A stretch of 64,000 nt of DNA from Nitrospira sp. Lineage in GTDB: Bacteria > Nitrospirota > Nitrospiria > Nitrospirales > Nitrospiraceae. Shown here one piece after another: positions 46,023-55,327 of the stretch. A program made the translations under genes and the position numbers. Location: contig SWDI01000002.1 in the NCBI GenBank assembly GCA_005116955.1, positions 539,496 through 603,495 of the forward strand, in the 5' to 3' direction. The notes beneath the pieces are model-generated. The model did no database searches. It was not told the origin of the DNA and saw only the letters and a list, made by a program, of their open reading frames with translations. The first letter of the stretch is position 1, and every line of letters starts with the position of its first letter.

Positions 46023-47005
46023 GACGGGAGAACAGGCAGGGTGACCGGCGCACCTCCGTCTCGCGCTGAGAGGTAACAGGCTTCGGCAATTTCCACCGCA
46101 CGGAACCCATCTTCGCCCGTGATGGGCATTGGTGTGTCCTCGTTCACGGCCTGCAAGAACGCCGTAAGGGTGGCAAGAACCGTCTGGGCTGGAGGGAGAT
46201 CGAAGTCGGTTGTTCCAGTTTCGTCGGAACAGTGGAGCTGGCGCTGGCCCCAGTCAGCCTCCAGTCGTCCCTGAGAGCCGCTCCATACTGCGCGCCCAAC
46301 ACGCCCCGCCGCTACCCGTTCGATGTCGATCCGGCATACGGTTCCTCCCTCAGTGGTGAGGTCAACAGAGGCTGAGGTTTCCGGCCCGGCAGACGGAAGA
46401 ATGTCCATCGTACAACGCACTTCTGATACTTCTTCCCCGGTCAGAAATCGGACCAGGTCGAGCATATGCACTCCGATTTCCAACAGAGCTCCCCGCTTGC
46501 CATAGCCATCGGCATGGTCAGGAGCCGTTGGTTTGAGCTCGATCCGGCTGATCAAATCTAATCGTTCCGACCGCCCGATTCGATGCCGCAGGGTCTTCAT
46601 GTGCTGAATCGTGTGGTCGAACCGGAGGGTCTGCGCCGTCATCAACGGCACCTCCGCCTCACGGGCTAGAACCATCATCGCGTGGGCATCAGCAGCGGTG
46701 GTCGCCAGCGGTTTTTCAATCAAGAGGGGCTTGCGGGCCAGGACCGCCATCCGACAGATATCCAGGGAATAGATTGGCGGCGTGACGACAAGAACCACAT
46801 CGACCAGGGGATCGGCAATCAGCGACTGAGGCTCTTTGTACACTGTGACCGAGGAGGCTCCGGGAAGATCAAACCCCTGTTCGGGATGCTGCCGACAGAT
46901 GGCCCTGAGATAAGCGGTGGGCAGATCGTGCACGATGTGCCGGGCATAGCGCATCCCATGCCGACCCACACCAATCAACCCCACACCGATGCAATCCTTA
47001 TTCAC
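46004..47005 (-). CDS. Gfo/Idh/MocA-family NAD(P)-dependent oxidoreductase
   Basis: 333 residues. N-terminal Rossmann fold (GVGLIGVGRHGMRYARHI), the family's EKPLATT motif in the middle and a C-terminal substrate domain with GALLEIGVHMLDLVRFLTG. Inositol/sugar dehydrogenases and related enzymes carry out oxidation or epimerisation of a polyol or sugar; the substrate cannot be read from the sequence. A separate gene between two plus-strand genes. Confidence 0.88.
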   Translation of the reverse strand: MNKDCIGVGLIGVGRHGMRYARHIVHDLPTAYLRAICRQHPEQGFDLPGASSVTVYKEPQSLIADPLVDVVLVVTPPIYSLDICRMAVLARKPLLIEKPLATTAADAHAMMVLAREAEVPLMTAQTLRFDHTIQHMKTLRHRIGRSERLDLISRIELKPTAPDHADGYGKRGALLEIGVHMLDLVRFLTGEEVSEVRCTMDILPSAGPETSASVDLTTEGGTVCRIDIERVAAGRVGRAVWSGSQGRLEADWGQRQLHCSDETGTTDFDLPPAQTVLATLTAFLQAVNEDTPMPITGEDGFRAVEIAEACYLSARDGGAPVTLPVLPSHSATM

Positions 47006-47063
47006 GCAACCTCACAAGGGAGTCACTGTAATCGGCGCCGGCTATTCAGTCAATGACACTCAT

Positions 47064-47093
47064 TTGACATTCCCGGAAGGGGCTTCATATAGT
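47064..47093 (+). promoter_or_regulatory. Strong sigma70-type promoter
   Basis: TTGACA (47064-47069), 18 bp and TATAGT (47088-47093), 46 bp before the ATG of the hydrolase-like gene at 47139. Transcription would start near 47100. It points away from the divergent oxidoreductase gene, whose start is at 47005. Confidence 0.6.
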
Positions 47094-47138
47094 ACGATTA
47101 TGCTGAGTACAAAGCCGCTCCGATAACACATTCCAACC

Positions 47139-47939
47139 ATGTCCACGACACACGCCACACCGTTCACATTAGAACAGATCGGAACAGGAACAGCCCGTTT
47201 TCCAAGCGGCGTACCGATTCCCACGCACACCGATCAGATGGTTGATCCCTACTTCAAGAGCAGAATGCCGAAGGAACACCAAATCGATTCGTTGCTCTTC
47301 TGGCCGCAACAACCGGGGACCTATCCAGGGCTTGTCCTCTTGCATGATTGGTGGGGATTAACTGGACAGATGAAGGATGTGGGCGCCCGGCTGGCCTGTG
47401 AAGGGTATGCCGTGATCATTCCCAATCTCTACGGCCGGTTGGGAGGAATGGTGACCGCCAACGATGACGTGGCGGCCGCGCTGCAGGAACGTCAGAACGA
47501 CGCGCATGTCATCACGGATATCAATTCCTGCTGTGAATACCTGAATACAACCCACTTCGTGAAGAAAAACATTCATGGAGTCGTCGGCTACGGAATGGGC
47601 GGATCCTATGCGCTCCGTTTTGCCTGCCATCGAAAACGGCTGCGGGCGGCCGTCTCCTACTACGGCAAGCCGGTCACGCCCAAAGAGCTGATGAAAGACC
47701 TCTTTTCATCGGTGCTCTATCACCAGGCAGGGAAGGGCACCTGGGCAACTCAAGACGACGTCGAGCAACTGCGCAGCGCCGCCGCCGAATATGCCAAGCG
47801 CGTCGAGATTCATCGCTACCCTGAGGCGGCCCACGCCTTTTGCAACGAGATGAAGCCAACCTCCTATGATCCGAACGATTCGGCCCTCGCCTGGGAACGA
47901 ACCGCGATGTTCTTAAAGTCTTGCTTCCAAGGAACATGA
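47139..47939 (+). CDS. Dienelactone-hydrolase-like protein without the nucleophile
   Basis: 266 residues; fold signatures of the DLH family are clear: PGLVLLHDWWGLTGQMKDVGARLACEGY, GVVGYGMGGSYALRFAC, and a C-terminal His region RYPEAAHAFCNE. In active DLH the nucleophile elbow is G-x-C-x-G-G. Here the Cys position (152) is Gly, and the strand that should carry the acidic residue (SSVLYHQAGKGTW) is also unusual. It is probably a non-catalytic homologue or uses another residue. The start overlaps nothing; the stop overlaps the next start as ATGA. Confidence 0.8.
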   Translation: MSTTHATPFTLEQIGTGTARFPSGVPIPTHTDQMVDPYFKSRMPKEHQIDSLLFWPQQPGTYPGLVLLHDWWGLTGQMKDVGARLACEGYAVIIPNLYGRLGGMVTANDDVAAALQERQNDAHVITDINSCCEYLNTTHFVKKNIHGVVGYGMGGSYALRFACHRKRLRAAVSYYGKPVTPKELMKDLFSSVLYHQAGKGTWATQDDVEQLRSAAAEYAKRVEIHRYPEAAHAFCNEMKPTSYDPNDSALAWERTAMFLKSCFQGT

Positions 47940-48934
47940 TCCACGGCACACCGTCTCCTCGCAACCAGACTCACGCACACTCAATTCTCGCCGGCCCACC
48001 TCGTCGTCGCCGAGAGCTCGGCGTACATCGGGATGCTACAGTCGGGCTCCTTGCAATCATCATGGGGATCTCCATCCTCCTGTCATCCCCTCCGGTCCGA
48101 GCAGAAGACGCGTCGCCGATGCTGCTCTCTCAGATGATCTCAAAAAGCGGGAACCAACTCGCGGCAATCGATTCGGATGTGAGTGCCCAAGCGCTATTTA
48201 CCTCAACGCTCGGTCCTGCGCTTGGTCTCAACGATGCGGCGGGGGCCGTCGGAGCCAAACGACTTTCAAGCAAGTTGGTCAAGGAGTTGCGCCTGGCTGA
48301 GTTGTCCCAATCCATCTCTGAACTGATGGCAGCGATGGCTGTCTGGCAGTTTGCTGATTCGATCGGCCATGAGGGAACGCCTTCCACGACCAGCACTTCG
48401 CTTCACAAAACACGACAAGATTGGGTAACAAGCCGCAGCAAGGTTACCTCACTCTCCGACCTGTTCCGTCTCGTCCAGACAGATCCAAGAACAGGACCAT
48501 CTCAAGCGACAGTCCCGCTGAAGAATACGGAGCTGTTACTCGCTGCGAACCGTACTGCGCTTGAAGCCAGTCAAAAAGCGACCGCCGCGTGGTGGGACAT
48601 CTATGGATGGAAGGAACGGATCCGGCAGGCGAAAGGCCGGGCTCGACTGTGCGGGACCTGGCAATGGATCATCCATAACCACCAGATCCATGGAGAACAG
48701 AAGTCCACCGTCATGTTCCCCCCACTCGGACAGGTCTCGGCTCAGGCCGCGGCACCGACTGAGATTATCATCCTAGGAGATGCTATTTACTTGCGATGGG
48801 AGCATAACGGCCAGCTCCAAGAGGACAGTCTGCTGTTCATCAAGGACGATGCGAAGATTGAAGGGTCGTTCGTGAACAACTTGGGAGGATGGGGACCGAT
48901 CAGCGCCAAACGTACCGCCCCCTGTCAGCCGTAA
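47936..48934 (+). CDS. Exported protein, translationally coupled to the DLH-like gene
   Basis: 332 residues from ATG 47936, which overlaps the preceding TGA. A long basic N-terminus precedes one hydrophobic segment (VGLLAIIMGISILLSSPPVRA), a signal peptide or anchor. The helical body (LSSKLVKELRLAELSQSISELMAAMAVWQFA) is followed by a C-terminal beta domain with CGTWQWIIHNHQIHGEQKSTVMF, DAIYLRWE and KIEGSFVNNLGGWGPISAKR. That last part resembles small domains that report tolerance of the background RNA or lipid, but I cannot name it. Unknown. Confidence 0.65.
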   Translation: MIHGTPSPRNQTHAHSILAGPPRRRRELGVHRDATVGLLAIIMGISILLSSPPVRAEDASPMLLSQMISKSGNQLAAIDSDVSAQALFTSTLGPALGLNDAAGAVGAKRLSSKLVKELRLAELSQSISELMAAMAVWQFADSIGHEGTPSTTSTSLHKTRQDWVTSRSKVTSLSDLFRLVQTDPRTGPSQATVPLKNTELLLAANRTALEASQKATAAWWDIYGWKERIRQAKGRARLCGTWQWIIHNHQIHGEQKSTVMFPPLGQVSAQAAAPTEIIILGDAIYLRWEHNGQLQEDSLLFIKDDAKIEGSFVNNLGGWGPISAKRTAPCQP

Positions 48935-48958
48935 CACACAGTTGCCAACACATCCCCT

Positions 48959-49083
48959 GCAGGATGTTCAAAAAACCTGCTCAGCGCGGCCGCAGCGAGC
49001 GAAAGGCCGAGGCGTACGCGGTTGGTACGTTGAGGCCTTGAGCGATGCGAGAACAAAGCTGGCAGGCTTTTTCAACATCCTGC
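48959..49083 (+). repeat. Dispersed intergenic repeat, copy 4 (best preserved)
   Basis: 125 bp with perfect terminal inverted repeats GCAGGATGTT and AACATCCTGC, extended imperfectly by CAAAAA and GCTTTTT. Inside are the shared blocks GGCCGCAGCGAGCGAAAGGC, GTTGGTACGTTGAGG and GAGCGATGCGAGAAC. Its right end supplies the last codons and the TGA stop of the DUF423 gene. Confidence 0.88.
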
Positions 49084-49464
49084 CCCACGGTAGGCGCGCC
49101 AAGCCAATACCGCCCACCCCACGATAAACAGTGCGCCGCCGACCGGCGTCACCGCTCCAAGCCAACGTATTCCCAACAACGACACGCCATACAGACTCCC
49201 GGAAAACAAACATATTCCCGCCAAAAACAGCCAGCCCGCTTTGGCCACTCCCGCATCGCGGCCGATCCGCACCGCGAACCCACTCAAGACCATGCCGAAG
49301 GCATGATACATCTGATAGCGGGTCGCCGTGTCGTAGACTGCCAACATTGGTGGCTCCAGGATCTCCTTCAGCATATGAGCGCCGAATGCGCCGGCTGCCA
49401 CGCCGAGTCCGGCACAGAGACACCCTACAACGACCAACCGCCGAGATGAGGCATCGACATCCAT
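49072..49464 (-). CDS. DUF423 membrane protein
   Basis: 130 residues, four predicted helices. Typical family pieces: GLGVAAGAFGAHML, YDTATRYQMYHAFGMVLSGF, GWLFLAGICLFSGSLYGVSLLG, TPVGGALFIVGWAVLAWRAY. A widespread small inner-membrane family (YwdK/YgdD) of unknown role. The final GC-stop is encoded by the end of the dispersed repeat copy 4, so the original C-terminus was replaced or extended by it. Confidence 0.92.
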   Translation of the reverse strand: MDVDASSRRLVVVGCLCAGLGVAAGAFGAHMLKEILEPPMLAVYDTATRYQMYHAFGMVLSGFAVRIGRDAGVAKAGWLFLAGICLFSGSLYGVSLLGIRWLGAVTPVGGALFIVGWAVLAWRAYRGAGC

Positions 49465-49589
49465 AGCACCTGGTTCTCCTGAAATTCTGTCGGCAAAATT
49501 GCAAGATCATACGCGATCCCACCCGAATACTCCATCCAGCGCATCGTGGCCGATGACCGTTCCTCGTACACGTATGCTATAGTTTTCCT

Positions 49590-49862
49590 ATGGATCGACT
49601 CCGTGTGACGAAACAGCTCCTTTGGCTACTGACCCTGCTGTTCGTACTGGGAAACGGGCTCGTGTCGGCTGAATCCCCACAGACAGAACGCAGTAAAGGC
49701 CTGACCGTCGAAGACCTCGCACGCGGGGTACGGAGCGCCGCGCAGAACATCGAAAAAGAAATCCCCAAGATCGGACCGGCGATCGGCAAGACCATCACCT
49801 CCATCACCGGAAATAGTTCGGAAAAGAAACCAACTCAGCAACATCCCTCCGCCAAGAAATAG
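49590..49862 (+). CDS. Small exported protein
   Basis: 90 residues from ATG 49590. TATAGT lies only 11 bp upstream, so the mRNA would have almost no leader and no ribosome site is seen. Signal peptide LLWLLTLLFVLGNGLVSAES, then a polar helix (LTVEDLARGVRSAAQNIEKEIPKIGPAIGK) and a Lys/Gln tail. Function unknown. Confidence 0.65.
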   Translation: MDRLRVTKQLLWLLTLLFVLGNGLVSAESPQTERSKGLTVEDLARGVRSAAQNIEKEIPKIGPAIGKTITSITGNSSEKKPTQQHPSAKK

Positions 49863-50051
49863 CCCTCGATCCCAACCAAGAGGGATACGTACAAATCTGT
49901 CTTTGATTCTTTCTCTCGACTCCTGTATGTTATGCTTCGATTTTCATTGACACAATGCACAGGCGACCCCCACTTCTCACGATGAAGGGCCTGTGTCTCT
50001 CAGAGATATCAGAGGAATCGAACAGGCTCATCTACCAAGAGGATCGCCATC

Positions 50052-50498
50052 ATGTGGGACAAAAAACGAGAACTCGAAGCGGGCGATGCAAATTTTACAG
50101 TTCTAGGAAAAGACGTCACATTCAAAGGCATTGTCCATTTTCACAGCACCGTTCAAATCGATAGTTCCATCGAAGGAGAAATCCACGCCAAGGGCATGTT
50201 GGTGATCGGCGAAAATGCGCTGATCCGAGGCTCGATCATTGCCGAATCCGTTGTCTGCAGAGGGAAAATCCAAGGGAACGTCACCGCGAGCAGCAAGATC
50301 CAGCTCCTGAAGCCGGCGGTCCTGCTCGGCGATATTGCCTCCCCGTCGTTTTCACTGGAAGAGGGCGCGTTCTTTAAGGGGTCCATCGACATGGGGTCCC
50401 ATCCGGTGGTCGATGAACTCCAACAGTCGACCGTGGTGCTCTCTGATTTTTCGCCGAGGCTCAACTCATCGCGCCCTGTGCTGATTGAAAGCGAGTGA
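50052..50498 (+). CDS. Bactofilin
   Basis: 148 residues. Central beta-helix with the recurrent pattern of bactofilins: TVLGKDVTFKGIVHFHSTVQID, IEGEIHAKGMLVIGENALIRGSIIAESVVCRGKIQGNVTAS. A short polar N-terminus and a disordered C-terminal tail flank it. Bactofilins polymerise into cytoskeletal filaments at the membrane and position cell-wall or polar proteins. Followed by a strong terminator, so it is the end of its transcript. Confidence 0.93.
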   Translation: MWDKKRELEAGDANFTVLGKDVTFKGIVHFHSTVQIDSSIEGEIHAKGMLVIGENALIRGSIIAESVVCRGKIQGNVTASSKIQLLKPAVLLGDIASPSFSLEEGAFFKGSIDMGSHPVVDELQQSTVVLSDFSPRLNSSRPVLIESE

Positions 50499-50529
50499 GG
50501 GAGCTAACGCTCCCTCACGTCGTTTTTTC
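50496..50529 (+). terminator. Rho-independent terminator of the bactofilin gene
   Basis: A perfect 10-bp stem, GTGAGGGAGC with GCTCCCTCAC, a TAAC loop and TCGTTTTTT. The stem overlaps the stop codon TGA (50496-50498), so the terminator begins inside the gene's last codon. Confidence 0.92.
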
Positions 50530-50655
50530 TGGCCGGTGATCGACTCTTCATTCGATCGAACATAGTTACCGCCGCCCGTATTCAACCTCTTTCCACTTGG
50601 CTCACCCTTCGGTAAGATACCGCCCCTGACTATTCGCCACCCGGGAGGCTTGCCG

Positions 50656-52302
50656 ATGGCTCGAACAACTGCATTCCGTTCGTTCGCACGATTAATGACA
50701 GCCGCCTTGCTGGCCGAGCATCAAGGCTGCTCGGCTGACGATGCCGTTGGAGCGCTGCAAGAACTGACTCAGGCTCAGGCTTCTCCAACGATTTCCCGGC
50801 GCCAGTTTCTGCTCGGCGCCGGGGCGACCGGTGCAACACTTGCCCTCGGGACCATCACGGATTTTCCACTCCGCGTGGCTGATGCCAAACCACTCCCCTC
50901 TTCACTCTCAGTCGGCATCGTCGGTGCAGGGCTCGCCGGATTGGCTTGCGCCGATACGCTCAAGACCCGTGGCATCCGAGCCTCTGTTTATGAAGCGTCA
51001 GATCGAGCAGGCGGCCGCTGCTGGTCATTGCGAGGTGTCTTCCCAGGTCAGGTCGCAGAACGCGGCGGCGAACTCATCGACAATCTCCACAAGACGATGT
51101 TGGGCTACGCAAAACGATTTGGGCTTCGGCTTGAAGATGTCAATAAGGAGCCAGGAGAGGTGTTCTACCACTTCTCTGGCCAACGATATTCAGACGCAGC
51201 TGTCGTGGCTGAGTTTCGCGATTTCGTCTCAGTGATGCGGCATGACCTCAATCGCCTCTCGCGAGAAGTCACAGCCAGTTCCTTTACACCAGACGATGTT
51301 ACCCTCGACCGTACGAACCTGCTGGCCTATCTGGAGGGACAGAACGGAGCCGGCATCTCGGCAGGGCCGATCGCCAAGGCTGCCATCATAGCCGCCTATG
51401 AGGCTGAGTATGGGCTGGAGGCTGCGGAGCAGAGCTGTCTCAATTTTCTCCTCTTCATTCACGCCGACCGCCGCTCGAAATTCACTCCGTTCGGTGTATT
51501 CAGCGACGAACGTTATCATCTGCTGGATGGCAACGACCGGATCATCGAAGGACTGACGCGCGAACTTCCTGGACAAATCACGTATGATGCCAGGCTCGTA
51601 CGGGTCCGCAAGGTGAGCGATGGACGTATCGAACTCACATTCCAGCAAGGTTCCCGTACTGTACCCTTCACACACGATATTGCCGTACTTGCCATCCCTT
51701 TCACCACGCTCCGTGAAGTCGAACTCGATGCGAGTCTCGTGATCCCCACCCATCAACTGACGGTTATTCGAGAACTCGGGTATGGCACCAACGCCAAGAT
51801 GATGATCGGCTTTTCTAGCCGCCCCTGGCACGCACTGGGAGCGAACGGGACAGCTTATGCGGATCTCGCAAATATCCAGACCACGTGGGAAACCAATCCA
51901 TCACGCGGCACAGCAACCAGAGGCGTGCTGACCGACTATTCCAGCGGGCAGCGAGGCGCAGGCTTAAATCCAAATGCAGTTCAAGCGGAAGCTCAGCGAT
52001 TTTTGACCGATCTGAATCAAATCTTTCCTGGCACACTCGGCGCTGCCACACTCGTGAAAGAGCAGTATCTCGCCCATCTCGAACATTGGCCGTCGAATCC
52101 GTTCATGAAAGGTAGCTATACCTGCTACAAACCAGGGCAGTTCACGACCATGGCGGGATTGGAGGGACTTTCCGTCGGCAATCTCCTCTTCGCCGGTGAG
52201 CACACGAACTCGTTCTATGAATGGCAGGGGTTTATGGAAGGAGCGGCGCTCTCCGGCATCGCCGCGGCACAGTCGATCTTGGCTATGGCCAATGCGCGAT
52301 GA
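50656..52302 (+). CDS. Tat-exported flavin-dependent amine oxidase
   Basis: 548 residues from ATG 50656, with GGGAGG 9 nt upstream. A twin-arginine signal (SRRQFLLGAGATG, Arg48-Arg49) follows an unusually long 47-residue N-terminal region. FAD-binding Rossmann motif VGIVGAGLAGLACADTL, GGRCW signature, and the C-terminal FAD segment NLLFAGEHTNSFYEWQGFMEGAALSG. Monoamine-oxidase-type enzymes oxidise amines to aldehydes with release of H2O2 and ammonia. It would act in the periplasm with FAD loaded before export. The substrate is unknown. Confidence 0.9.
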   Translation: MARTTAFRSFARLMTAALLAEHQGCSADDAVGALQELTQAQASPTISRRQFLLGAGATGATLALGTITDFPLRVADAKPLPSSLSVGIVGAGLAGLACADTLKTRGIRASVYEASDRAGGRCWSLRGVFPGQVAERGGELIDNLHKTMLGYAKRFGLRLEDVNKEPGEVFYHFSGQRYSDAAVVAEFRDFVSVMRHDLNRLSREVTASSFTPDDVTLDRTNLLAYLEGQNGAGISAGPIAKAAIIAAYEAEYGLEAAEQSCLNFLLFIHADRRSKFTPFGVFSDERYHLLDGNDRIIEGLTRELPGQITYDARLVRVRKVSDGRIELTFQQGSRTVPFTHDIAVLAIPFTTLREVELDASLVIPTHQLTVIRELGYGTNAKMMIGFSSRPWHALGANGTAYADLANIQTTWETNPSRGTATRGVLTDYSSGQRGAGLNPNAVQAEAQRFLTDLNQIFPGTLGAATLVKEQYLAHLEHWPSNPFMKGSYTCYKPGQFTTMAGLEGLSVGNLLFAGEHTNSFYEWQGFMEGAALSGIAAAQSILAMANAR

Positions 52303-52323
52303 TCTCCGGTTGAGCGAGGAACT

Positions 52324-53997
52324 ATGACAGGATACGGCATCCACGGAACCGGAGAGAGCACACGAGCGAGACAATCACTGCTTGCTCCTCTTGTATCTGT
52401 TTTGGCAATTGTCCAAGTTCTCAATCTCTCAGGCTGCGCGATTAAGAAGGACAACTTCAAGATCGAAGAGCATGTCGTCATGGTCAATGGAGCGGGAGAC
52501 CTCATTGATCCACATGCCAATGTGGGAGACCCCGATTCCAACCAACATATTCTGTTCAAGCCCTACCCGACGTTGCAAACCCCAGAGAAATACTTCGGAG
52601 ATCTTTTCTCCGCGATCGAGAAAAACACACCACCAGGCCCCGGAGGAAAGAAGCGGATCCTCCTCTATGTGCATGGCGGCATGAACACCGCGCGCAGCTC
52701 CATCGAACGAGCGACGAAATACAGCCAGGAGATTCTCGCCGGCGGGACATACCCTATCTTCATCAACTGGGACTCCTCCCTGACCTCAAGTTACCTTGAT
52801 CATCTGCTCTCCCTGCGGCAAGGACGGGTCGCCGAGGATTGGTGTTGCGGGGCGTGGAAAGAACTTGGCGGGTGGCGCCATACCGGCGCACAGATGGCCG
52901 GTTTCGCGGCCAAGGTCGTGACCACCCCGCCCTACCTCGCTCTGGACCTAGTACGCGGGGCGATCCGGCTTCCCGTCGACATCTATGGCGTCTATGCAGA
53001 AATGGTCAGCACCCATTGGCGGAGAACACGCACCCAAGAGGCAGAGCAGCCCTATGCCTGGCCGAACATGGATTGCACCACCGTCTATGAAGATCGCAAG
53101 GTAGGAATCACCCCACGAGCCGATCAACTGCTCTGTGAGTCTTCCAAGCACACACCGGACTCATATCCCATTGTCCAGGGGTTCGACGAGCGATCAGGCT
53201 TCGAGGTAGCCAAGCAAGTCGGACTGACCATGCTGACGTTCCCAGTTCACATCGCCTCAGGCCTGGTGATCGATGCCGCCGGCACAGGGTCGTGGAGTGC
53301 CATGCACCGCCGCACCACGGCCATGTTCAATCGGGACGACGATCTGTGGGCCCGTGGACCTCATCAGAAATCGACCGGCGGCATCACCCTGTTCATGACC
53401 GAGTTCCGAGAGTGGCTCAAACGTCATGGCGGGAAGGAGCGATGGGACGTCGTGTTGGTCGGACATAGCATGGGGACCATCATCGTCAATGAAATGGTCC
53501 GACAATTCGGTGAGCCCCTGGAACCCGATCATCACCATGATCGACCGTTGTTTGACAAGATCGTGTACCTGGCCGCCGCCTGCTCCTTGAGGGATTATCT
53601 CAACACTATCCCGCATTATCTCGAGGAGTACGAAGGCCCGACGATGTACCACCTGGTGCTGCAAGACAACGCCGAAGCCGCCGAACAATTTCTATGGTCC
53701 TCGCTCCCCGGCTCCCTCTTAGTGTGGCTGGATGGATTTTTTGCACGCCCGGATGCCCCATTGGATCTGGTCGCAGGCCGCTATCAGAATCTGCTTCGCG
53801 TGGTCCATCTCCACGACAAGCCCCATATTCGGTCGCGCGTATCTCTGAAGGCGTTCAACTTTGGAGAGACCGCAAAAGAAACAAATCCACAGACACACGG
53901 AGATTTTGACAATTTTCCGTTTTGGAAAGAAACGTTCTGGCAAACCGGCGAGAATCCCTTCGCCGAGAAACGACTTCCATCTGCAGTGCGGAAGTGA
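52324..53997 (+). CDS. Alpha/beta-hydrolase lipoprotein, paralogue 1
   Basis: 557 residues, 21 bp after the amine oxidase gene. Lipobox NLSGC (Cys38). Then the family's N-terminal motif EEHVVMVNGAGDLIDPHANVG, an HGG oxyanion loop (LLYVHGGMNTARSSIER), INWDSSLTSSYLDHL, and the nucleophile elbow GHSMGT with Ser382. Near the C-terminus comes the strongly conserved QTHGDF..FPFW with a candidate catalytic His525. It is an envelope-anchored esterase or lipase by family logic; substrate unknown. The two other copies start at 57861 and 60596. Confidence 0.85.
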   Translation: MTGYGIHGTGESTRARQSLLAPLVSVLAIVQVLNLSGCAIKKDNFKIEEHVVMVNGAGDLIDPHANVGDPDSNQHILFKPYPTLQTPEKYFGDLFSAIEKNTPPGPGGKKRILLYVHGGMNTARSSIERATKYSQEILAGGTYPIFINWDSSLTSSYLDHLLSLRQGRVAEDWCCGAWKELGGWRHTGAQMAGFAAKVVTTPPYLALDLVRGAIRLPVDIYGVYAEMVSTHWRRTRTQEAEQPYAWPNMDCTTVYEDRKVGITPRADQLLCESSKHTPDSYPIVQGFDERSGFEVAKQVGLTMLTFPVHIASGLVIDAAGTGSWSAMHRRTTAMFNRDDDLWARGPHQKSTGGITLFMTEFREWLKRHGGKERWDVVLVGHSMGTIIVNEMVRQFGEPLEPDHHHDRPLFDKIVYLAAACSLRDYLNTIPHYLEEYEGPTMYHLVLQDNAEAAEQFLWSSLPGSLLVWLDGFFARPDAPLDLVAGRYQNLLRVVHLHDKPHIRSRVSLKAFNFGETAKETNPQTHGDFDNFPFWKETFWQTGENPFAEKRLPSAVRK

Positions 53998-54108
53998 GCA
54001 CCGACCACTACGGCACACGCTCGCAGGACACACATCAGAGGCAGGATTGAGCACATACGGCTAGAGCCAGCCTGACACCAAGGTCATGTATCCATAGGAG
54101 ATCCTGAA

Positions 54109-55206
54109 ATGGACACGATGCGAAGGGTTAACGCAGCCGGGATCGTGGCAGTCGGCATGCTGGTAGTCAGCGTGCTGGCGGCCTGCAGTGGGAAGCAGGA
54201 TCTCATCCACGGCTCGCCCCGGAAGGAGAATACATACCTGCGAGTGCTGGACCGCACACTCACGGAACTGAAGACGACCCCACCGCAAGGCATCACCAGT
54301 GAGCAAGCCCGGGTGTTCAGCGCCGAGCTCCGCCAATTACCCTTCGCAAGCGTGGTGAGCGTCCTTGCTGCAACTTCGTTCAAGCCAGGTGAGATCGTGT
54401 CAGACGATCCGCTCGACCGGGTTGCCACCCGCGCAGCGAATGAGCCAGACGTTGTGGCAGCGAGGAGCGACAAGGCCGCGGTGAAGGACTTGCTCGTCAA
54501 CGTATTTCGCAGGCGGATCAGTCCCAAAGATGCCCTCCAAGATGAGACGCTGCGAAAGGTCCTGTTAACGGCTGGGATCAAACACCTGGCCAAGGAGATC
54601 GCAGGGGTTTCCGCCACGCAGGAGGAAATACAAGAAGTTATCGGCATTTTGGAAACCGGCACATTCTTCGGAGATGCGTCGTCGGTTCTGCACGCCGTCT
54701 TTAACGGAGTGGAGAGTTTCCCACGCGACGTCCTGGATGATATTGAAGATGACACGCTCACCCGATTACCAATCGGCCTTCTGCATGCGACCATTCGTGA
54801 TGCGACTGGTTTTCCGGGAGAGATGGCCAAAGCGCTTGGTTCGCTCGCCAGCGGAAAAGAGGGGACTGAGACAGGGCAGGGCTTAAACAACACCTTGGGG
54901 GAGCTCAAAAAACTAGCGGTTACGAAACGGTCTTTTGTGTTGCTCCGGTCGGTATTGAGTAAAAACAACCGTTCGGCGCGCCTTGCCCTGATTTTCTACG
55001 CGCGCGCGAATCACATCAAAATCTCGGAGGACACCATCGATACTGTCTACGTTGCACTCGACCCGGACAATCCGAGTCTTGGCCTGCCGTTGAAGAAAGC
55101 CATTGAGGTCATGACGGAACAATTAGGCTATGAAGGAGCTATCCAATTTCTCAGGCTGCTCACGACACGCACGGCAGAGCGAGCGGAGAATCACCCTGCC
55201 CAATGA
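54109..55206 (+). CDS. Helical lipoprotein of unknown function
   Basis: 365 residues with GGAG 8 nt before the ATG. Lipobox VLAAC (Cys26). The rest is almost wholly alpha-helical (EQARVFSAELRQLPFASVVSVL, RKVLLTAGIKHLAKEIAG) without cysteines or catalytic motifs, resembling a helical repeat. 111 bp behind the hydrolase paralogue 1 on the same strand, so probably co-expressed and possibly its partner (inference). Confidence 0.78.
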   Translation: MDTMRRVNAAGIVAVGMLVVSVLAACSGKQDLIHGSPRKENTYLRVLDRTLTELKTTPPQGITSEQARVFSAELRQLPFASVVSVLAATSFKPGEIVSDDPLDRVATRAANEPDVVAARSDKAAVKDLLVNVFRRRISPKDALQDETLRKVLLTAGIKHLAKEIAGVSATQEEIQEVIGILETGTFFGDASSVLHAVFNGVESFPRDVLDDIEDDTLTRLPIGLLHATIRDATGFPGEMAKALGSLASGKEGTETGQGLNNTLGELKKLAVTKRSFVLLRSVLSKNNRSARLALIFYARANHIKISEDTIDTVYVALDPDNPSLGLPLKKAIEVMTEQLGYEGAIQFLRLLTTRTAERAENHPAQ

Positions 55207-55327
55207 GTCCAGTCTGAATTGGCTGCTGATTGGGGATCCGATCTGAGTATCGACCGGCGCTTTCGCCTGGATGGCCTACCTCAGAGTCATTAGGACCGGT
55301 TCTACGAGACGGTGACTCACCGCTTTA

